Of a DNA stretch of 64,000 nucleotides, positions 1-8,477 are shown in pieces. This DNA comes from Hungatella effluvii (GTDB taxonomy: Bacteria; Bacillota; Clostridia; Lachnospirales; Lachnospiraceae), in NCBI RefSeq assembly GCF_003201875.1, contig NZ_QJKD01000003.1, forward strand, positions 496,001 through 560,000, written 5' to 3'. The translations under genes were made by a program, and so were the position numbers. Numbering within the stretch: position 1 is the first letter of the stretch; the number at the start of each line of letters is the position of its first letter. A model generated the notes under the pieces. It worked only from the letters and a program-made list of their open reading frames with translations. It made no database searches and was not told the origin of the DNA.

Positions 1-688
1 CCTCATATAGAATTTCCCCCTTCTCGTCCCGTATGAGTATCTTAGCCTGTTCTTCCTTCAAATTGTTATTCAGGATATTATTGATAGTTTCAGATTTTAA
101 ATCACAGATCACATAACCAATCCGGTTCTGTCCGGACCTAATCGGAAGCACCACGGAATAAACCTCGGAAAAGGAAGCAGACATATAATAATCCGTAGGG
201 TGCTGTCCCGTAAAGGTAAGTCCGACTGGTCCTACACTGCTGTCTGCTAAATATCTGCTGTTAAGGAAATCATAATCGCCAATATACTTATCCGGACTTT
301 CCCTATAAATATTATAGAGATAACCATTTACTCCCACCACAATTATATCATTAATAAAAGATTTGAAAGTCGTAATATTCTGCACAAAATCTTCCAGCTG
401 ATTTACTGTATCCAGCTTTTCCCGATTAGTCATCCCCTGATAATTCTTCAAAACCCTTTGAATACTGCTGTTTCTGGAAATCATGACCATAGGCGTTTTT
501 ACATCATCAAAGTAATAATCGATGGTACTTACCGCATTTACCAGATTGCTGTTCATGTCATCGATGATAATTTTATTATAACGGTTGGACAAATACGCAA
601 TCGTTCCGCTGCTGACAGCCAACATAATCATGATAAAGAACAGACTGATCTTTAAACTCAGTTCAAACTGCAGACTGTTTTTTTTCAT
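1..688 (-). CDS. Membrane sensor protein, 5' part only (probable sensor histidine kinase)
   Basis: The gene starts at 688 and runs off the left edge, so only about 229 N-terminal residues are visible. They show a short basic N-terminus, one transmembrane segment (about residues 12-32, rich in F, I, M and L) and then a long extracytoplasmic region with the alternating strand pattern of a Cache-type sensor domain. This layout is typical of Firmicute YesM-type histidine kinases, but a chemoreceptor or diguanylate cyclase could begin the same way because the output domain lies outside the window. The ATG follows a GGGGGTG ribosome binding site. The sensor role is inferred. Confidence 0.6.
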   Translation of the reverse strand, partial: MKKNSLQFELSLKISLFFIMIMLAVSSGTIAYLSNRYNKIIIDDMNSNLVNAVSTIDYYFDDVKTPMVMISRNSSIQRVLKNYQGMTNREKLDTVNQLEDFVQNITTFKSFINDIIVVGVNGYLYNIYRESPDKYIGDYDFLNSRYLADSSVGPVGLTFTGQHPTDYYMSASFSEVYSVVLPIRSGQNRIGYVICDLKSETINNILNNNLKEEQAKILIRDEKGEILYE

Positions 689-712
689 TTGTGACACCCC
701 CAATTCCATTCC

Positions 713-741
713 ATTGTAAACCAAATTGATGTGTTTCGCAA
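713..741 (-). promoter_or_regulatory. Likely sigma-A promoter of the membrane sensor gene
   Basis: On the minus strand TTGCGA (736-741) is followed after 17 bases by TACAAT (713-718), about 25 bases before the start codon at 688. The rest of 742-927 is AT-rich intergenic DNA shared with the divergent gene at 928, for which no convincing promoter was seen. Confidence 0.5.
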
Positions 742-927
742 TTTCAAGTCATAATTTCCCATATTATTCCATTATAATAATTTGATAAATATTTTTACCA
801 TTTTTTAAGAATTTGTTGATAGAGTATATATGCTATGGTATGGACAGGGAACACGGAAAATCACAAAACATGGCAGTTGTTATAACGATTTGTGATTATA
901 CCCTTTCCGCCACGAAAGGATATCCAA

Positions 928-1518
928 ATGAATGAAATTTACGAAATTCTGGATCTAATCAAAATAAGGCCTGCAATGTATATCGGGGATCACAGCATTA
1001 CAGCCCTGTACAGCTTCCTAAACGGGTATTCCATGGCTCTTAACCGGCTGTCTATCGAGGATCATACCGACACCTTGCTGCCGCTGCCGTTTTGGTTTTT
1101 TCATGAGTACGCCGCACGCCAATACGGCTATTATGAATCGACCTCCGGCTGGAGAAATATGATATTGGACCAAACCAACCACGATGAGAGCCAGGGGCTG
1201 GATGCGTTTTTTGTCATGTATGAACAGTTCAAATCCTTAAAAATAGTCCGTTACATGTATGCCGTGCTGGATATAAAGCACCAGCAGTTTTATGAAAAAG
1301 AGCCCCTATATCCCGATCCGGTAAAAGTCCATCTTGTAGAATTGGCGCCAGGGTATTTGCTGCTGATAGAAACAAAGGAGAAATACGTCCTGATCAACTC
1401 TCTCTATCCGAATAAACAGGCACCTCTGGACTATGCGGAACAATGTTTTGGCTCTATTACAAAGTGGAAATGTGAAGAAATTGGTAATCTGGTATTTGAT
1501 AAGGAATTGGAATTTTAG
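928..1518 (+). CDS. Uncharacterised protein with an N-terminal IRPAMYIG motif
   Basis: This is a soluble protein of 196 residues, not recognised as an enzyme. A GTG start at 892 is possible, but the ATG at 928 has an AAAGGA site seven bases upstream and gives the natural N-terminus. Near the N-terminus a helix is followed by IRPAMYIGDHS and LYSFLNGY; this R-P-x-M-Y-I-G plus N-G-Y pattern recurs in uncharacterised bacterial proteins, some of them encoded beside toxins as possible immunity proteins. No toxin gene is visible here. There is no signal peptide or membrane segment. The gene is monocistronic, divergent from the sensor gene and followed by a strong terminator. Confidence 0.55.
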   Translation: MNEIYEILDLIKIRPAMYIGDHSITALYSFLNGYSMALNRLSIEDHTDTLLPLPFWFFHEYAARQYGYYESTSGWRNMILDQTNHDESQGLDAFFVMYEQFKSLKIVRYMYAVLDIKHQQFYEKEPLYPDPVKVHLVELAPGYLLLIETKEKYVLINSLYPNKQAPLDYAEQCFGSITKWKCEEIGNLVFDKELEF

Positions 1519-1565
1519 ACCATCCATTCATAAAAGAGACCAATACTGCATCATCCTGATAATAT

Positions 1566-1632
1566 GAGAAAAAGCTGTAATTCAGCCAAATTCCATAAAC
1601 CTGGAGCTTTGGCTGGATTACAGCTTTTTCTC
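1566..1632. terminator. Bidirectional rho-independent terminator
   Basis: A 25-bp stem (1566-1590 with 1608-1632) has a single G-T type mismatch and an A-rich left / T-rich right flank on each strand. It separates the plus-strand gene ending at 1518 from the minus-strand operon ending at 1664 and can serve both. Confidence 0.85.
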
Positions 1633-1663
1633 TATTTGCATTCATATTCCATTAACTTTCTGC

Positions 1664-2587
1664 TTACTCCAATAATTCACGAATCCTGGCAGCAATACTA
1701 TCTGCTGTCAAGCCATACATCTCAAATAAATCAGCGCTGGAGCCGGATCGTCCAAACTCATCTCTCATTCCCATCTTTAGAACTTTGCACGGACAGTGTT
1801 CTGTGACGTATTCGCTGACCGCTCCGCCAAGGCCGCCAATCGTGTTATGATCCTCTACAGTAAGAATACATGCTGTATCTGACACCGCAGCCTCTATCGC
1901 TTTCCCGTCAATCGGTTTGATGGAATACATATCAACAACCCTTACCCTGATCCCCTCTTTTATTAGCTGATCTGCTGCACGAACTGCAAAATCCACCATG
2001 CGGCCACAAGCCATAACAGTCAAACGGTCCCCATCTCGAAGTAGTCTGCTTCCTCCCAGTGTAAATTCCATATTCTCCGGATAATATTCCTGATTGATTT
2101 CCCGTCCGAATATCATATAAAATGGCCCGTCTGTCTCCGCCATCAAACGCGTAAGTTTTGCAGTCATATTTGGAGTGGACGGAGCCAGAACTCTAAGCCC
2201 TGGTATTGCGCGCATAATCGCCATATCTTCTATAGCCTGATGTGTCGCGCCGTCAAAGCCAGTTTCGAGCCCTGCATGAGTTCCCACTATTTTTACGCTA
2301 TAACCATTATAACAAATCATATTTCTTACCTGATCAAGCGCCCTCATACTTGTAAATACTGCAAAGGAGGCCACAAACGGAATCATACCGCAGCTCGCTA
2401 ATCCAGCAGCTATGGATACCATATTTTGCTCTGCAATCCCACATTCAAAAAAACGATCCGGAAAATCCTTAATGAACTCACCATAATTTAGTACATTTAT
2501 GCAGTCAGAATCTACAACCGTAATCCGTTCATCCTCCATCGCCAGCTTGTGTACCATATTCCCATAAGCAACTCTGTTAGCTATCAT
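1664..2587 (-). CDS. Transketolase, C-terminal subunit
   Basis: This 307-residue protein carries the pyrimidine-binding domain (about 1-165) and the C-terminal domain (about 185-305) of a transketolase made as two polypeptides. The conserved catalytic-glutamate block is visible as ECGIAEQNM near residue 53. With its partner just upstream it would transfer two-carbon ketol units between sugar phosphates using thiamine diphosphate. It is the last gene of the DeoR-led operon and 12 bases separate it from the partner gene. Split transketolases are common in Firmicutes and are often dedicated to one catabolic pathway rather than central metabolism; dedication is inferred from the operon here. Confidence 0.9.
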   Translation of the reverse strand: MIANRVAYGNMVHKLAMEDERITVVDSDCINVLNYGEFIKDFPDRFFECGIAEQNMVSIAAGLASCGMIPFVASFAVFTSMRALDQVRNMICYNGYSVKIVGTHAGLETGFDGATHQAIEDMAIMRAIPGLRVLAPSTPNMTAKLTRLMAETDGPFYMIFGREINQEYYPENMEFTLGGSRLLRDGDRLTVMACGRMVDFAVRAADQLIKEGIRVRVVDMYSIKPIDGKAIEAAVSDTACILTVEDHNTIGGLGGAVSEYVTEHCPCKVLKMGMRDEFGRSGSSADLFEMYGLTADSIAARIRELLE

Positions 2588-2599
2588 ATTTTCACCTCC

Positions 2600-3463
2600 T
2601 TAAGTGCGTAAGTTATTGAAATTAGTTCCTCCCTTTCCCAGTTCAGCCAATGCAGCGTCGTACTGTTCTTCTGTCGGTACAGCTCCGTGCCACTCCGCTT
2701 TTCCTTCCATAAAAGAAACTCCTTTTCCCTTAACCGTATTGGCAATAATCATAATCGGTTTATCCGGTTCACTCTTCTCTACTTGGCTTTCTTGTGTAAC
2801 ATGATCCAGTATCTCAATAATTTCAGAAATCGAATGACCGTTTATCTTGTAGGTTTTCCAGCCAAACGAGTCGAACTTATCTTTTATATCCCCCAGGGGC
2901 ATAATCTCTTCATTTGTACCGCTCATCTGCACCTCATTATGGTCCAGAATCGTAATCAAACGATTTAATCGGTACTTTGAAGCAGCCATAGCAGCTTCCC
3001 ATATCTGTCCTTCTTCAATTTCACCGTCTCCCAGCATACAATACACAAAAAAATCTTTTTTCATCGTCCTTGCAGCAAGAGCCATACCTACTGCGGCCGA
3101 CAGTCCCTGTCCCAAAGGCCCCGATGACATATCAATTCCCGGCGTCTTAGGATTGGGGGCTCCCTGAAGATGGCTGTCTGCCTGGCGCAGATGACTCATC
3201 TCTTCCACGGAAAAAAATCCTCTTTTTGCCAAAGCAGCGTACAAGATCGGTGCCGAGTGCCCCTTACTCAGTACAAAGCGATCCCGATCCTCCCACCCAG
3301 GCCGTTCTGGATCTAACCGCATTTTATAAAAATAGAGAACTGCTATTATTTCGGCAGCAGATAGACAGCCTCCAATATGACCGGATTTCGCCCTGTATAC
3401 AGATTCAATTGTTTCTATTCTGAGCTGATTTGCAATTGTTTTTAATTTCATTATATCATACAT
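2600..3463 (-). CDS. Transketolase, N-terminal (thiamine diphosphate) subunit
   Basis: This 287-residue protein is the diphosphate-binding half of a split transketolase. It has the SGHIGG and KGHSAP histidine blocks (near residues 29 and 69), GPLGQG (115-120) and the thiamine diphosphate signature GDG (145-147) with the matching Asn near 176. The start at 3463 has AAAGGAG upstream and overlaps the stop of the preceding isomerase gene by a few bases, implying translational coupling. It acts with the product of the next gene. Confidence 0.92.
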   Translation of the reverse strand: MYDIMKLKTIANQLRIETIESVYRAKSGHIGGCLSAAEIIAVLYFYKMRLDPERPGWEDRDRFVLSKGHSAPILYAALAKRGFFSVEEMSHLRQADSHLQGAPNPKTPGIDMSSGPLGQGLSAAVGMALAARTMKKDFFVYCMLGDGEIEEGQIWEAAMAASKYRLNRLITILDHNEVQMSGTNEEIMPLGDIKDKFDSFGWKTYKINGHSISEIIEILDHVTQESQVEKSEPDKPIMIIANTVKGKGVSFMEGKAEWHGAVPTEEQYDAALAELGKGGTNFNNLRT

Positions 3464-4361
3464 TGCTGTTACTCCTTTCCTCCAGCAATTGCTCTAAAGC
3501 CAGTGCACTTGCTTTTGCAGCAAATTCCGGATAATCCCATTTTTCATTTACCTCTGCGGTAATCCAGCCATTATATCCAATCTCGTGTAAGGCCTGCATC
3601 ACTTTCACAAAATCAATGTCTCCGCTAAGCAAATTCACAAAACCCTGAACCGAGGAGCAGCCTTTTCTAAAATCTTTTATGTGAACCCGTTTAATGCGGG
3701 ACCCCAGAATCCGGATCCATTGTTCCGGATACCCGGAGGGCTGTACATTGCCAATGTCAAAATACACCTGTACATAGCTGGAACCTATCTCATCAATAAA
3801 CTGCCGCATTTCTAACGGTGACATTAAAAAATGGTTCCAGACATTTTCAATTCCCACCGTCACTCCCACCCTCTCAGCGATAGGAGCAATCTCCTCAAAT
3901 GCCCGAAGTGAACGTTCATATGCTGTATTATAATCAATGATTTCCAGCCCCGGATGATAGTCCTCTTCTTCATGAGTTCGGAAGGAGGGATGAATTTCGT
4001 CAGAAATAAAGTCTGCTGTTACGAAGCCCGGCAGGGCTAATGCCACCTCGGAATTAAGCTCAGCTGCTATATAAAGCTGTTTTCGCAGCATCTCTCCGGC
4101 TTTTTTTCGCATCTGAGCATCATCGCTGGTGAAAGAGCATTTCCAGTTTAAACTGCTGCTTACTGAAATAATTTCTATCCCGGTCTCCTTCGCCGCCTGC
4201 CGGATCGTCATCAATTCTTCTTTCCTGCAATCCAGCTGCAGTTCCCCTTTTTCAACAATTACAAGTTCTATTCCCTCAAATCCCAATCTCTTTGCAAATT
4301 CCATCTTCTTCCTTAAATTCAACGTATGTGGAAGCGCCCAGTAATGGATACCTTTTTTCAT
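3456..4361 (-). CDS. Sugar phosphate isomerase/epimerase, TIM barrel (AP endonuclease 2 / xylose isomerase-like)
   Basis: The protein has 301 residues and belongs to the xylose isomerase-like TIM-barrel superfamily. Metal-ligand style acidic residues are visible in the strands reading GIENVWNHF, YFDIGN and ITAEVNE. Family members isomerise or epimerise ketoses, inosose or hydroxypyruvate. The exact substrate cannot be read from sequence; the surrounding epimerase and transketolase suggest an unusual pentose, hexulose or tetrose phosphate. The ATG at 4361 was chosen because GGGAGGGG precedes it; a frame-open ATG at 4382 lacks a site. Confidence 0.82.
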   Translation of the reverse strand: MKKGIHYWALPHTLNLRKKMEFAKRLGFEGIELVIVEKGELQLDCRKEELMTIRQAAKETGIEIISVSSSLNWKCSFTSDDAQMRKKAGEMLRKQLYIAAELNSEVALALPGFVTADFISDEIHPSFRTHEEEDYHPGLEIIDYNTAYERSLRAFEEIAPIAERVGVTVGIENVWNHFLMSPLEMRQFIDEIGSSYVQVYFDIGNVQPSGYPEQWIRILGSRIKRVHIKDFRKGCSSVQGFVNLLSGDIDFVKVMQALHEIGYNGWITAEVNEKWDYPEFAAKASALALEQLLEERSNSNV

Positions 4362-4394
4362 ATGCCCCTCCCTATCAGCCATGAATACACTTAA

Positions 4395-5507
4395 TCACGA
4401 ATCACTGAAGCAATCAATAGAATAGCGATTTATTGAAAACTCCGGCGTTATCGCCTTTGCGGAGGCTGCTGCCAACAAGCCAAGATTCTTAATATCGCTT
4501 AAGGAGCACGTCTCCACAGGTGAGTGAGTATATCTGGCCGGGTAGCCGAGATCCAGACAAGCCACTCCCTCATTTTCCATCTGAACGTAGGCTGATTCTG
4601 TTATAATTCCAAGAGATGCAAACCGCTGATGGGGGATATTTTCTCTCAAAGCACACTCCTCTGCAAGTCTGGCCAGACCTTCATGGGGAATCAGCCCATT
4701 TAAAGTTCCTCTCCCATGAAAATTATAAAAATTAATTGTCGGCCCTTTGCCAAGTGCATTCTGATATTTCGTTTTTAAATCCGGAGTATCTCCTGCAAGA
4801 ACCACATCCAGCCCCATAGCCACCTCCGGTTTTAACCTTCTGGCTGCAAATGCAGCGCCTCGAATATTAAACTCCTCCCAAACGGTCCCGACGAAATGCA
4901 CAGTTGAGGACGGCCTGTCTTCCCATAAACTCTCGGCGGCAAGAATCAGTGCGGTCAGCCCGCCACGGTCATCTAAAGCAGTACCACTTACTTTATCTCC
5001 TGCAAGAGGTTGAAAAGACGGTTCATAAATGGCAGGACAACCAACATCCACTCCCAGCGCCCTTACGTCCTGCTCTGATGCGGCTCCAATATCGACATAA
5101 AGATTCGTCACCATATCGACCTTGTATTTTTCTTCTGCTGAAGCCGCATGATGTGCTTTGTTTCCAATCAAACCAGGTATGAAATCACCATGCACCGTGC
5201 GTATCCATAGACGCAGTGCAGGCAACACCTTTTCCGGTATCCCCCCTAATCTGTCCAACTGGATATAGCCATCCGGTTCAATCCTTCTTACAATAAATCC
5301 CAGTTGATCTAAGTGGGCGTACATCATCACCGAAGGTGATTCAGGATCTGTACCGTCTAGCGTGGCCATCACATTCCCCATGCGGTCTAACATGATACGG
5401 TCAACAAACGGGCGTATTCTACTGGAAAATACCTCTGCAGCTCGTTTTTCGTAACCGGATGGAGCCGGTGCCAGGCAAAGTTCTTTTAATACCTCTTCTG
5501 CATTCAT
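4395..5507 (-). CDS. M42-family metallohydrolase, SgcX-like
   Basis: This 370-residue protein is a cocatalytic-metal peptidase of family M42 (often annotated glutamyl aminopeptidase or endoglucanase). Ligand blocks are visible: AHLDQ near residue 65, ALDDRGG near 178, a TVWEEF catalytic Glu pair, a GLDV aspartate, and the C-terminal YTHSPVE histidine. Family enzymes remove N-terminal residues from peptides, but E. coli SgcX, of the same length class and in a similar operon, has no known substrate. Here the enzyme sits between a sugar epimerase and an isomerase, so cleavage of an amino-acid or acyl conjugate of a sugar is a reasonable but unproved idea. Confidence 0.85.
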   Translation of the reverse strand: MNAEEVLKELCLAPAPSGYEKRAAEVFSSRIRPFVDRIMLDRMGNVMATLDGTDPESPSVMMYAHLDQLGFIVRRIEPDGYIQLDRLGGIPEKVLPALRLWIRTVHGDFIPGLIGNKAHHAASAEEKYKVDMVTNLYVDIGAASEQDVRALGVDVGCPAIYEPSFQPLAGDKVSGTALDDRGGLTALILAAESLWEDRPSSTVHFVGTVWEEFNIRGAAFAARRLKPEVAMGLDVVLAGDTPDLKTKYQNALGKGPTINFYNFHGRGTLNGLIPHEGLARLAEECALRENIPHQRFASLGIITESAYVQMENEGVACLDLGYPARYTHSPVETCSLSDIKNLGLLAAASAKAITPEFSINRYSIDCFSDS

Positions 5508-5508
5508 T

Positions 5509-6141
5509 CTATTCCTCCTTAAGTTCCTTAAGCATTTCTAACGGATCAGGGCTCTGAAATACCAGACGGCCTAAGACTGCCCCATGAACACCTGCTCTTT
5601 CAAGCTCCTGAAGCGTTTCCCTGGTCACGCCTCCATCTGCATACAATTCTACTCCTGCCGGAATATATCCGGCTAAACGGATTAAGCGTTCCACTGCAGG
5701 TCCATATACTTTTTCTTCTAAATAATCAGGCTCCGATGTCATGAGGAGCAGCTGATCCATATTTTCCAGAAAAGGATTTACTGCTTCTACTGGTGTTTTT
5801 ATATTGACAGCCAGCCCCGTCCCCAATCCAAGGGCACGGCAGTGATTGAGAAAATAAAGTGGATAGTCAAGCGCTTCCAAGTGGGCTATCACAGAATCCA
5901 CTCCGCAGGCGGCAAGACCGTCTAAATACGATTCTGGATGAGTGACCATTAAATGTACCTGAATATACCTTTTCCCCGCTTCTTTACATATCGCCCTGAC
6001 AGTCTTCATTCCAAATGTAATATTGGGAACGAAGTTTCCATCCTCGATATCTATATGCAGATAAGGCCATGCCTCCAGATTCTTTAAGACCTCCCCTATT
6101 GCCAAAGGATCGGCTGATGCAATTGATGGCATCAGTTTCAT
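5509..6141 (-). CDS. Ribulose-phosphate 3-epimerase family protein, SgcE-like
   Basis: The protein has 210 residues and is a TIM-barrel pentulose-phosphate 3-epimerase. The metal-site strand HIDIEDGNFVPN and the phosphate-binding DGGV near the C-terminus are present. The true start is taken as the ATG at 6141, preceded by AAGGAGG; the upstream frame extension overlaps the preceding ATPase gene. Close relatives act on ribulose 5-phosphate or allulose 6-phosphate; E. coli SgcE is the equivalent in the sgc operon. Its stop lies one base before the M42 gene region, so the two are cotranscribed. Confidence 0.88.
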   Translation of the reverse strand: MKLMPSIASADPLAIGEVLKNLEAWPYLHIDIEDGNFVPNITFGMKTVRAICKEAGKRYIQVHLMVTHPESYLDGLAACGVDSVIAHLEALDYPLYFLNHCRALGLGTGLAVNIKTPVEAVNPFLENMDQLLLMTSEPDYLEEKVYGPAVERLIRLAGYIPAGVELYADGGVTRETLQELERAGVHGAVLGRLVFQSPDPLEMLKELKEE

Positions 6142-6176
6142 TACTTTGTCCTCCTTATTGATATGCCTTTTCCCAC

Positions 6177-6920
6177 TTACCACCATCTGATCTGCTCAGT
6201 CACATATTTTCTTAACTCAACAAATTGGGGATCCGTAAAGTCTCTCGGCCTCGCTAAGTCAACAATCAGTTCTTCTTTAATCGCAGCCGGCTTATTGGTC
6301 AGGATAATAATCCTGTCTGCAAGATAGACCGCTTCTTCAATATTATGAGTGATAAAAAGAACCGTACTTTCAAATTTTTTCCATAACCTGATCACTTCAT
6401 CTTCCAGATAATAGCGCATTTTAATATCCATCTGTCCATAAGGCTCGTCCATCAAGAGCAGATCCGGATACAGGGCAAAACTTCGCCCGATTACGATTCG
6501 CTGTTCACTACTGGTAGATAATTGATGAGGATATTGTTTTCGGAACTTGGTAAGCCCTACCAATGAAAGAATTTCTTCTGTTCTTCGATAGATTTCCTCT
6601 TTAGGGAGCTTTTTCAATTTCATACCAAACATGATATTCTCTTCCACGGTAAGCCAGGGAATAGCAGATGGCTCCTGAAATGCAAAGGAAATATTATGTA
6701 TCCTTGGATCCGCCGTTTTCCCGTCAATTAAAATTTCTCCCGATGTTGGTTCAATAAGCTGTGTTAGTAAATTTAAAAATGTTGTCTTTCCGCAGCCTGT
6801 AGGCCCTACTACACAGATAAATTCTCCTTTCTTTACTTTAAATGAAATATGATCCAGAACCTTTAAATCTCCGAAGTTTTTGGTAAGCTCTTTCACTTCA
6901 ATTTTATAATTTTCTGTCAT
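6177..6920 (-). CDS. ABC transporter ATPase of NitT/TauT type with a degenerate signature motif
   Basis: This is a 247-residue cytoplasmic ATPase with Walker A GPTGCGKT, Q-loop FAFQEP, Walker B LLLMDEP and the switch His in FITHNIEEA. The ABC signature normally reads LSGGMKQR in this family; here it is LSTSSEQR, so one of the two composite ATP sites is probably inactive or slow. The start at 6920 has AAGGGTG upstream and avoids the overlap with the second ATPase. It pairs with the next-upstream ATPase to energise the two permeases of this operon. Confidence 0.88.
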   Translation of the reverse strand: MTENYKIEVKELTKNFGDLKVLDHISFKVKKGEFICVVGPTGCGKTTFLNLLTQLIEPTSGEILIDGKTADPRIHNISFAFQEPSAIPWLTVEENIMFGMKLKKLPKEEIYRRTEEILSLVGLTKFRKQYPHQLSTSSEQRIVIGRSFALYPDLLLMDEPYGQMDIKMRYYLEDEVIRLWKKFESTVLFITHNIEEAVYLADRIIILTNKPAAIKEELIVDLARPRDFTDPQFVELRKYVTEQIRWW

Positions 6921-6936
6921 ATACTGCACCCTTTTT

Positions 6937-7704
6937 CTATATTGACAAATCCGTGTTTTCTGAAATCTCACGGCGCATCTGCAAAAACCTACAGTCCATC
7001 ATGTCTCTGGGGCGCGGTAAATCAACTTGATACACCTGCTTCACTCTTGCTGGACACTCCGTAAGAAGGATAATCCGGTCTCCCAGCATCAATGCCTCCT
7101 CAATATTATTTGTGACAAATAAAATAGTTCTCTTCTCCTGCTCCCAGATTCGCGCAATTTCCTCTTCCATATTATATCGGGTCTGTGCATCCAACTGTCC
7201 AAACGGTTCATCTAAAAGCAATATCTGTGGGTCATTTGCATAAGCTCTCGCAATTCCGACTCTCTGCTTCATACCACCGGATAAATGCTTTGGCAGATGC
7301 TCTTCAAAACCATGCAGCCCCACCAGATCAATGTAATGCTGAGCCTTTTTCCGTCGTTCACGCTTCGGTATTCCACGCATTTTAGGTCCCAGTTCTACAT
7401 TTTCCATAACGTTTTTCCACGGAAGTGTCCCAATCTTTTGAAATACCATTCCCATATCTGGATTTGGTCCCACCACATTCTTACCGTCTAAACAAATATT
7501 TCCGTAATCGGGCTGCATTAGACCGGCAATCATATTTAAAATGACCGTCTTCCCGCAGTGACCAGGTCCCAGCAGGATCAGAAACTCATTATCCCGTACC
7601 GTAAGCGACAGTTCCCTCACCACCTCATGGTTCTTTCCGTTTTCCATGGAAAAGCATTTGCTTATATTCTGTATATCTAATCTGATTTTATATTCTCGCT
7701 CCAT
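6937..7704 (-). CDS. ABC transporter ATPase of NitT/TauT type with canonical motifs
   Basis: This protein of about 255 residues has Walker A GPGHCGKT, a canonical LSGGMKQR signature, Walker B ILLLDEP and the FVTNNIEEA switch region, in which the usual His is Asn. It is therefore the complement of the companion ATPase: signature intact here, degenerate there; switch His intact there, Asn here. The pattern is that of a heterodimer with one working catalytic site. The ATG at 7704 fits the AAAGGCGG site better than the ATG two codons upstream. The gene overlaps the end of the permease gene. Confidence 0.88.
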   Translation of the reverse strand: MEREYKIRLDIQNISKCFSMENGKNHEVVRELSLTVRDNEFLILLGPGHCGKTVILNMIAGLMQPDYGNICLDGKNVVGPNPDMGMVFQKIGTLPWKNVMENVELGPKMRGIPKRERRKKAQHYIDLVGLHGFEEHLPKHLSGGMKQRVGIARAYANDPQILLLDEPFGQLDAQTRYNMEEEIARIWEQEKRTILFVTNNIEEALMLGDRIILLTECPARVKQVYQVDLPRPRDMMDCRFLQMRREISENTDLSI

Positions 7705-8477
7705 GGACATATCCGCCTTTCAAGAAGATCCGTGAAAATAGAAATTACAGTTCCAACAATAGCGATAACAATCATGCCAACCATAATAAGCGGAACATCA
7801 AAGGCATCCTGTCCTCTGGTAATCAAAAATCCCAGTCCTGCCTTAGCCCCTATCATCTCAGCCGCAAGAACGACCATTAGTCCGCCACTTGTAGCAGTTC
7901 TAAAGCCTGCAAATATCGACTGCATAGCCGATGGCAGCGCAATTTCGGTAAGCAGTTTTCTATCATTCGCATGGAACATTCTTCCTACGTCAAGGTATAA
8001 TGGCTCCACTAAACGAATCCCGGTCGCGGTATTGACTACCACCGGTGTAAAGGTCCCAATAAATACAATAATAACTTTGGGAAACTCCCCAATACCAAAC
8101 CACATAACAATCAAAGGAAGCCATGCGATCGGCGGAATGGGGCGAATAAATTCAAAAAGAGTACCGAAAATAGCATTAAAGGTTTTATTCCATCCGATTA
8201 ATATACCGAACGGTATCCCAATCCCCAGAGAAAATATCAATGCTAAAAAAATACGTTTTAAACTCGCTAAAATATGCCCAAAGATCAGATATCCATTAAT
8301 TGGCTTTTCGAAAGTTTTAACAAATCGTTTCATTACCAGATCTGGCCCAGGTACAAGATCCGAATTCCCTCTGGAAATCTGAACCCATAAGAGAAATAAC
8401 AAAACCAATGACAATGCAGGCGCTATCGTATAAAAAATATGTCCGATACTCTTTTTCCAACCTGTAACTTTTTTCAT
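7677..8477 (-). CDS. ABC transporter permease of NitT/TauT type (second)
   Basis: The 266-residue inner-membrane protein has six predicted membrane spans. The MRPIPPIAWLP-like block conserved in SsuC/TauC permeases is present as IRPIPPIAWLPL, followed by an EAA-type loop. The start at 8477 overlaps the stop of the other permease by one base (TGATG) and has GGAGG upstream. It forms the channel with the neighbouring permease. Confidence 0.9.
   Translation of the reverse strand: MKKVTGWKKSIGHIFYTIAPALSLVLLFLLWVQISRGNSDLVPGPDLVMKRFVKTFEKPINGYLIFGHILASLKRIFLALIFSLGIGIPFGILIGWNKTFNAIFGTLFEFIRPIPPIAWLPLIVMWFGIGEFPKVIIVFIGTFTPVVVNTATGIRLVEPLYLDVGRMFHANDRKLLTEIALPSAMQSIFAGFRTATSGGLMVVLAAEMIGAKAGLGFLITRGQDAFDVPLIMVGMIVIAIVGTVISIFTDLLERRICPWSENIKSD

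Noticed and set aside
7732..8382. A 216-codon plus-strand open frame opposite the permease gene
   Set aside because: It is the antisense shadow of a well-supported membrane protein gene and has no start signals.
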